Assembly: GCA_030549495.1 (NCBI GenBank)
Contig: JAUIRK010001056.1
Location: 1 to 64,000, forward strand
Reading direction: 5' to 3'
DNA: 64,000 nt
Origin: Nectonema munidae
Lineage: Eukaryota > Nematomorpha > Nectonematoida > Nectonematidae
Positions 57,501-64,000 of the stretch are shown in pieces. A program made the position numbers and the translations under genes. Numbering within the stretch: the first letter of the stretch is position 1; each line of letters opens with the position of its first letter. The notes beneath the pieces were generated by a model. It was not told where the DNA came from. It saw only the letters and a program-made list of their open reading frames with translations, and made no database searches.

Positions 57501-60500
57501 GTTTGAGCTTGCCTGTGTTTGAGTGCTCCTTGTTTGTGTCTGCCTGTGTTATAGTGTCCCATGTTTGAGTCCCTCTTGTTTTTGCCTGCTTGTGCTTTCC
57601 TGTGTTTGAATGCCCCTTGTTGGTGCTTGCCTGTGTTAAATACTCCCTTTTTGAGCCTGAATCTGTTTAAATGCTCCCTGTTTGTGCCTGCCTGTGTTTA
57701 AGTCCACCCTGTTTGTACCTGCGTGTGTTGGTTTTCCCTGTTTGAGCCCTTGTTTGAACCTGCCTGCGTTTGAGTGCTCCGTGTTTGTGTCTGCCTGTGT
57801 TATAGTGCCCCATGTTTGAGTGCCTCCGGTTTATGCCTGATTGTGTTTGAATGCCCCCTGTTGGTGTTTGCCTGTGTTAAAGTGCTCCCTTTTTGTGCCT
57901 GTCTCTGTTTAAGTGCTCCCTGTTTGTGCCTGCCTGTGTTTAAGTCAACCGTGTTTGTGCCTGCGTGTGTTGGGTTCCCCTGTTTGAGTGCCTGCCTGTG
58001 TTTAAGTGCTCCTTGTTTCTGCTTGACTATTGTTTAAGTCCTACCTGTGTTTAAGTGCTCCTTGTTTGTGCCTGCCTGTGTTTGAGTGCTCCCTGTTGAT
58101 AGAGTGCTCGTTGTTTGTTCCTGCCTGTGTTTGAGTGCTCCCTATTTTGCCTGTGTGTGTTTGAGTGCCCTCTGTTGGTACTTGCCTGTGTTTAAGTGTT
58201 CCCTTTTTTGCTTAAATCTGTTTAAGTGCTTGCATGTGGTTAATTCCAACCTGTTTGTGCCTGCCTGTGTTGGGTGCTCCCTGTGTTTGTGTGCCTGCCT
58301 GTGTTTAAGTGCTCCCTTTTCTCCTTGCCGTCTTTGTTTGTGACTGACTGTGATTGGATGCTGCCTGTTGATTTAGTGCTCGTTATTTGTTAATGCCGGT
58401 ATTTGAGTGCTCTCTGTTTGTAACTGCCTGCGTTTGAGTGTTATCTGTTTGCGCCTGCCTATGTCTAAGTGCTCGCTGTTTGTGCCTGCCTGTCTGTGTT
58501 TAATTCCATCTTGTTTCGTATGTTGGGTTCTCCCTATTTGATTGCCTGCCTGTGTTTAAGTGGTCCCTGTTTCTTTTTGCTTATTGTTTAAGTGCCCCTT
58601 GTTTGTGCCTGACCGTGTTTGGGTGCTCCCTGTTGATTGAGTGCTTGTCGTTTGTTCCTGCCTTGGTTTGAGTGCTCCCTGTTTTTGTCTGTATGTGCTT
58701 CCTGTGTTTGAGTGCCCTCTGTTGGTGCTAGCCTGTGTTAAAGTGTTCCCTTTTTGTGCTGAATCTGTTTAAGTGCTCCATGTTTGAGCTTGCATGTGTT
58801 TAAGTGTTCCCTGTTTGTACCAGCCTGTGTTTAAGTCCTCACTGTTTGTGCCTGCCTGTGTTTGAGTGCTCCCTTTTTGAGCTTGCCTGTGTTTGAGTGC
58901 TCCTTGATTGTGTCTGCCTGTGTTATAGTGCCTCGTGTTTGAGTGCCTCCTGTTTATGGCTGCTTGGTTTGCATGTGTTAAAGTGCTCCCTTTTTTGCCT
59001 GTCTCTGTTTAAGTGCTTCCTTTTTGTGCCTGTCTCTGTTTAAGTGCTCCCTGTTTATGCCTGCCTGTGTTTCACTCAACCCTATTTGTGACAGCGTGTG
59101 TTGGGTTCTCCCTGTTTGAGTGCCTGCCTATGTTTAAGTGCTCCTTGTTTCTGCTTGACTATTGTTTAAGTCCTACCTGTGTTAAAGTGCTCCTTGTTTG
59201 TGCCTTTAAGTGCTTCCTGTGTTTGAGTGCCCTTTGTTGGTGCTTCCTGTGTTAAAGTGCTCCCTTTTGGTGCCTAAATCTGTTTAAGTGCTCCCTGTTT
59301 GAGCTTGTATGTGTTCCCTGTTTGCGCCTGCCTGTGTCTACGTGCTCGCTGTTTGTGCCTGCCTGTGTTTAATTCCACCTTGTTTGTGCTTGCGTATGTT
59401 GGGTTCTCAATATTTGAGAGACTGCCTGTGTTAAAGTGCTCCCCGTTTCTGCTTGCTTATTGTTTAAGTGCTCCTTGTTTGTTCCTGACCGTGTTTGGGT
59501 GCTCCCTGTTTTTGCCTGTATGTGCTTCATGTTTGTGCCTTCCTGTGTTTGAGTGGCCTTTGTTGGTGCTTCCTGTTTTAAATTGCTCCCTTTTTGTGCC
59601 TGAATCTGTTTAAGTGCTCCCTGTTTGAGCTTGTATGTGTTTCCTATTTGTGCCAGCCTGTGTTTAAGTCCTCCCTGTGTTTGAGTGCTCCCTTTTTGAG
59701 CCTGCCTGTGTTTGAATGCTCCTTGTTTGTTTGCCTGTGTTATAGTGCCCCATGTTTGAGTGACTCCTGTTTATGCCTGCTTGTGTTTGAATGCCCCCTG
59801 TTGGTGTTTGCCTGTGTTAAAGTGCTCTCTTTTTGTGCCTGTCTCTGTTTAACTGCTCACTGTTTGTGCCTGCCTGTGAAGTCAACCCTGTTTGTACCTG
59901 CGTGTGTTGGGTTCTCCCTGTTTGAGTGCCTGCATGTGTTGGGTTCTCCCTGTTTGAGTGCCTGCCTGTGTTTAAGTGCCCCTTGTTTCTGCTTGACTAT
60001 TGTATAAGTTCTACCTGTGTTTAAGTGCTCCTTGTTTGTGCCTGCCTGTGTTTGAGTGCTCCCTGTTGATAGAGTGCTCGTTGTTTGTTCCTGCCTGTGT
60101 TTGAGTGCTCCCTATTTTGCCTGTGTGTGTTTGAGTGCCCTCTATTGGTACTTGCCTGTGTTTAAGTGTTCCCTTTTTGTACTTAAATCTGTTTAAGTGC
60201 TTGCATGTGGTTAAGTCCACCCTGTTTGTGCCTGCCTGTGTCGGGTGCTCCCTGTGTTTGTGTGCCTGCCTGTGTTTAAGTGCTCCCTTTTCTCCTTGCC
60301 GTCTTTGTTTGTGTCTGACTGTGATTGGATGCTGCCTGTTGATTTCGTGCTCGTTATTTATAAAAGCCTGTGTTTGAGTTCTTTCTGTTTGTAACTGCCT
60401 GCGTTTGAGTGTTACCTGTTTGCGCCTGCCTATGTCTAAGTGCTCGCTGTTTGTGCCTGCCTGTGTTTAATTCCACCTTGTTTGGGCTTGCGTATGGTAG

Positions 60501-60989
60501 GTTCTCCCTATTTGATTGCCTGTCTGTGTTTATGTGGTCCCTGTTTCTTCTTGCTTATTGTTTAAATCCTACCTGTGTTTAAGTGCCCCTTGTTTGTGCC
60601 TGACCGTGTTTGGGTGCTCCCTGTTGATTGAGTGCTCGTCGTTTGTTCCTGCCTTTGTTTGAGCGCTCACAGTTTTTGCATGTATGTGCTTCCTGTGTTT
60701 GAATGCCCTCTGTTGGTGCTAGCCTGTGTTAAAATGCTCCCTTTTTGTTCTGAATCTGTTTATGTGCTCCCTGTTTGAACTTGCATGTGTTTAAGTGTTC
60801 ACTGTTTGTGCTAGCCTGTATTTAATTCCTCCCTGTTTGTGCCATCCTGTGTTTGAGTGCTCCCTTTTTGAGCTTGCTTGTGTTTGAGTGCTCCTTGTTT
60901 GTGTCTGCCTGGCTTATAGTGCCTCATGTTTGAGTGCCTCCTTTTTATGCCTGCTTGTCTTTGCCTGTGTTAAAGTGCTCCCTTTTTGT

Positions 60990-61144
60990 GCCTGTCTCTG
61001 TTTAAGTGCTCCCTTTTTGTGCCTGTCTCTGTTTAAGTGCTCCCTTTTTGTGCCTGTCTCTGTTTAAGTGCTCCCTTTTTGTGCCTGTCTCTGTTTAAGT
61101 GCTCCCTTTTTGTGCCTGTCTCTGTTTAAGTGCTACCTGTTTGT
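60990..61144. repeat. Local run of five identical-type 31-bp monomers
   Basis: GCCTGTCTCTGTTTAAG starts at 60,990, 61,021, 61,052, 61,083 and 61,114, exactly 31 bp apart. The first four monomers are identical over their whole length and the fifth differs only near its end. Elsewhere neighbouring monomers are usually of different types, so this is a young local expansion. Confidence 0.9.
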
Positions 61145-62926
61145 GCCTGCCTTTGTTTCACTCAACCCTATTTTTGACAGCGTGTGTTGGGTTCTCCCTG
61201 TTTGAGTGCCTGCCTATGTTTAAGTGCTCCTTGTTTCTGCTTGACTATTGTTTAAGTCTTACCTGTGTTTAAGTGCTCCTTGTTTGTGCCTGCCTGTGTT
61301 TGGGTGCTCCCTGTTGATAGAGTGCTCGTTGTTTTTACTGCCTGTGTTTGAGTGCTCCCTATTTTGCCTATGTGTTTGAGTCCCCTCTGTTGGTACTTGC
61401 CTGTGTTTAAGTGTTCCCTTTTTGTGCCTAAATCTGTTTAAGTGCTTGCATGTGGTTAAGTCCACCCTGTTTTTGCCTGCCTGTGTTTGAGTGCCTGCCT
61501 GTGTTTAAGTGTTCCCTTCTCTCCTTGCCCTCGTTGTTTATGTCTGACTGTGTTTGGATGCTCCCTGTTGATTTAGTGCTCGTTGTTTGTTAATGCCTCT
61601 GTTTGAGTCCTCTCTGTTTGTAATTGCCTGCGTTTGAGTGTTACCTGTTTGCGCCTGCCTGTGTCTAAGTGCTCGCTGTTTGTGCCTGCCTGTGTTTAAT
61701 TCCACCTTGTTTGTTCTTGCCTATGTTGGGTTCTCCCTATTTGAGAGCCTGCCTGTGTTTAAGTGCTCCCTGTTTCTGCTTGCTTATTGTTTAAGTGCTC
61801 CTTGTTTGTGCCTGACCGTGTTTGGGTGCTTCCTGTTGATTGAGTGCTCGTCGTTTGTTCCTGCCTCTGTTTGTGCTTCCTGTGTTTGAGTGCCCTTTGT
61901 TGGTGCTTCCTGTGTTAAATTGCTCCCTTTTTGTGCCTGAATCTGTTTAAGTGCTCCCTGTTTGAGCTTGTATGTGTTCCCTGTTTGTACCAGCCTGTGT
62001 TTAAGTCCTCTCTTTTTGTGCCTGTCTCTGCTCAAGTGCTCCCTGTTTGTGTCTGCCTGTGTTTAAGTCAACCCTGTTTGTGCCTGCGTGTGTTGGGTTT
62101 TCCCTGTTTGAGTGCCTGCCTGTGTTTAAGTGCCCCTTGTTTCTGCTTGACTATTGTATAAGTTCTACCTGTGTTTAAGTGCTCCTTGTTTGTGCCTGCC
62201 TGTGTTTGAGTGCTCCCTGTTGATAGAGTGCTCGTTGTTTGTTCCTGCCAGTGTTTGGGTGCTCCCTATTTTGCCTGTGTTTGAGTGCTCCCTATTTTGC
62301 CTGTGTGTGTTTGAGTGCCCTCTGTTGGTACTTGCCTGTGTTTAAGTGTTCCCTTTTTGTGCTTAAATCTGTTTAAGTGCTTGTATGTGGTTAAGTCCAC
62401 CCTGTTTGTGCCTGCCTGTGTCGGGTGCTCGCTGTGTTTGAGTGCCTGCATGTGTTTAAGTGCTCCCTTTTCTCCTTGCCCTCGTTGTTTGTGTCTGACT
62501 GTGTTTGGATGCTCCCTGTTGATTTAGTGCTCTTTGTTTGTTAATGCCTGTGTTTGAGCACTCTCTGTTTGTAACTGCCTGCGTTTGAGTGTTACCTGTT
62601 TGCGCGTGCCTGTGTCTAAGTCTCGCTATTTGTGCCTGTGTTTAATTTCACATTGTTTGTGCTTGCATATGTTGGGTTCTCCCTGTTTCTGCATGCTTAT
62701 TGTTTAAGTGCCCCTTGTTTGGGTGCTCCCTGTTGATTAAGTCCTCGTCATTTGTTCCTACCTGTGTTTGAGCGATCCCTGTTTTTGCCTGTATGTGCTT
62801 CCTGTGTTTGAGTGCCCTCTGTTGGTGTTTGCCTGTGTTAAAGTGCTCTCTTTTTGTGCCTGAATCTGTTTAATTGCTCCATTTGTGCCTGAATGTGTTT
62901 AGGTGTCCCATGTTTGTGCCTGCATG

Positions 62927-64000
62927 TTTATTCAACATTATTGGTACACCTAATAATTATTGATATCCCACAGAAGGGTCATTAGTAGATATAAAGATCA
63001 ATTTTACACGCAAAGATATGATAATTTACATAATAAATGAATTAGCAAATTAGATTATAATCCAAATTAGTGGACAATATAAAATAAAATATAAGAATAA
63101 TTTATCGTTAACTATATAAAATCTTAATCAAAAGTAGATAAATGTGTTTATTTAAATTAAAAATAAATTTGTACAAATTTAATGAAATCTTTTAAAACTT
63201 AATAATTAAAATTTTAAAATAATACAATTAAGAAAAAAAAATTTAACTAAATAACTTAGTTTAAAGAAAATAGACTATTATTAACACCTTACATATTTAA
63301 AAATTATCTATAGTGGTTATCTTTTATAGAAATAAGAATATTAATTACTAATAAAATAAAAACAACCCTGTTTTATTAAAAATATAAATTTAAAATAGTA
63401 ACAAACAAACTAATTATCTTTCTTGAAAGAAAGAAAGAATTTATTGGAAAAAATGTACAATTTAGAATAAAAAATTACAGTAGTATTCAGTAGTTGAGCA
63501 CACTCATGACTAATTAAAGCTTGAGAAGGGTCTTTCTCAAGAATTTCTTTCTTTCTTTCTTTCTTTTTTCTCAAGAAATTTATTGAGAAGGGTAGGTATA
63601 AAATAAGTTGCAAAAGTAAAGCCTTGAGTTTGGAAAAGTGAAAATTTGTCCTTTTTTTGTTAACTCGATGTCAATAATGTCCATGCGAAGAAATTTATAA
63701 AATATTTAAAATATATTTCAATTTTTCAAAAATATTTAGTAAAATTTTTAATTTCTTTAAAATTAAAAAGCATATTTCATTCTCTTTTGTTTTTAACAAT
63801 GCTCTTTATTCAAAATATGAATTAAAATATATATTACTAGAAATTGTATGTTCTCTTGATAGCATACACTGTGTGAAAGACAGGTTTCGCTGATTGAACC
63901 CTCACCAATTCCACTTTTGGGTTCAAACTATAAGTTTGACTTTGAACTGGCATTTAGTGGCTACGGATAATTGAAAGACTTTTAAACCCCCTTCAAATCC
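62927..64000. repeat. Spacer 3, incomplete at the window end
   Basis: This spacer is paralogous to spacers 1 and 2. About 65 bp is missing after TTATTCAA compared with them. It is uninterrupted at the site of the composite insertion (63,300-63,330) and carries GTTTGACTTTGAAC (63,934-63,947) at the hAT site. The window ends before its junction with a further array. Confidence 0.88.

Larger units (their letters stand above)
35684..62926. repeat. 31-bp satellite, array 3 (about 27.2 kb, about 880 monomers)
   Basis: Period 31 is exact in well-preserved stretches: GTGCCTGC starts at 41,661, 41,692 and 41,723. The + strand monomer has very little A and is rich in T, C and G. Between about 38.1 and 57.5 kb the monomers are organised in long near-identical higher-order repeats, while both flanks (35.7-38 kb and 58-62.9 kb) are more diverged. 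Reading frames of 60-200 codons occur on both strands because 31 is not a multiple of 3, and every frame spells a rotated version of the same 31-residue peptide. No start context, splice signal or conserved domain supports real genes. Confidence 0.96.

Noticed and set aside
17570-62527. Dozens of 60-200-codon frames in the satellite on both strands
   Set aside because: They are rotations of one 31-bp monomer, have no domain, splice or initiation evidence, and recur with the array period.
35684-62926. CRISPR-like array of ~31-bp repeats
   Set aside because: Monomers are contiguous with no unique spacers, the DNA is eukaryotic, and no cas genes are present.

Overview
The window is nuclear DNA from an invertebrate animal, probably an arthropod or another AT-rich metazoan. 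The reasons are AT-rich intergenic DNA, intronless ERAL1-like and TMEM199/VMA12-like host genes with eukaryotic poly(A) signals, several LINE classes, a Ty3/Gypsy fossil, and hAT-like and piggyBac-like MITEs. No species can be named from the sequence alone.

Layout. Bases 1-802 hold the 3' end of an RNase H-bearing LINE. Bases 803-12,900 are AT-rich and carry the two convincing host genes: a mitochondrial Era-like GTPase (3,559-4,935) and a V-ATPase assembly factor of the VMA12/TMEM199 family (9,093-9,719), both on the + strand. Around them lie a hAT-type MITE with a perfect 8-bp target duplication (7,093-7,357), two 130-bp piggyBac-type MITEs flanked by TTAA (7,971-8,100 and 8,848-8,977), a small broken coding remnant (10,568-10,791) and a degenerate ~140-bp tandem repeat (11,655-12,400). 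Bases 12,905-17,340 are a transposon graveyard: a minus-strand RTE-type LINE abuts a broken plus-strand Ty3/Gypsy copy.

From about 17,350 to the end the window is dominated by a 31-bp satellite in three blocks (17,350-23,846; 32,226-33,938; 35,684-62,926). Paralogous ~1-kb AT-rich spacers separate them, so the locus is built as array-spacer-array modules. In the largest block the monomers form sub-blocks of about 1.16 and 1.59 kb, and these combine into a nearly identical 2,751-bp higher-order repeat. One unit has been shortened by an unequal crossover that can be placed within about 75 bp. Spacer 1 is split by a ~7.26-kb composite insertion flanked by GATTA. That insertion contains a CR1/Jockey-like LINE, a foldback-like inverted repeat with 712-bp arms and a 62-bp loop, and three independent local tandem duplications. 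Spacer 2 carries a 678-bp deleted hAT element that keeps a transposase dimerisation segment. Spacer 1 appears to show the empty hAT site and spacer 3 an excision-like footprint.

The many reading frames in the satellite are a by-product of its composition and are not annotated as genes. The two host genes have independent housekeeping roles (mitochondrial small-subunit rRNA maturation and V-ATPase assembly) and show no operon-like link.
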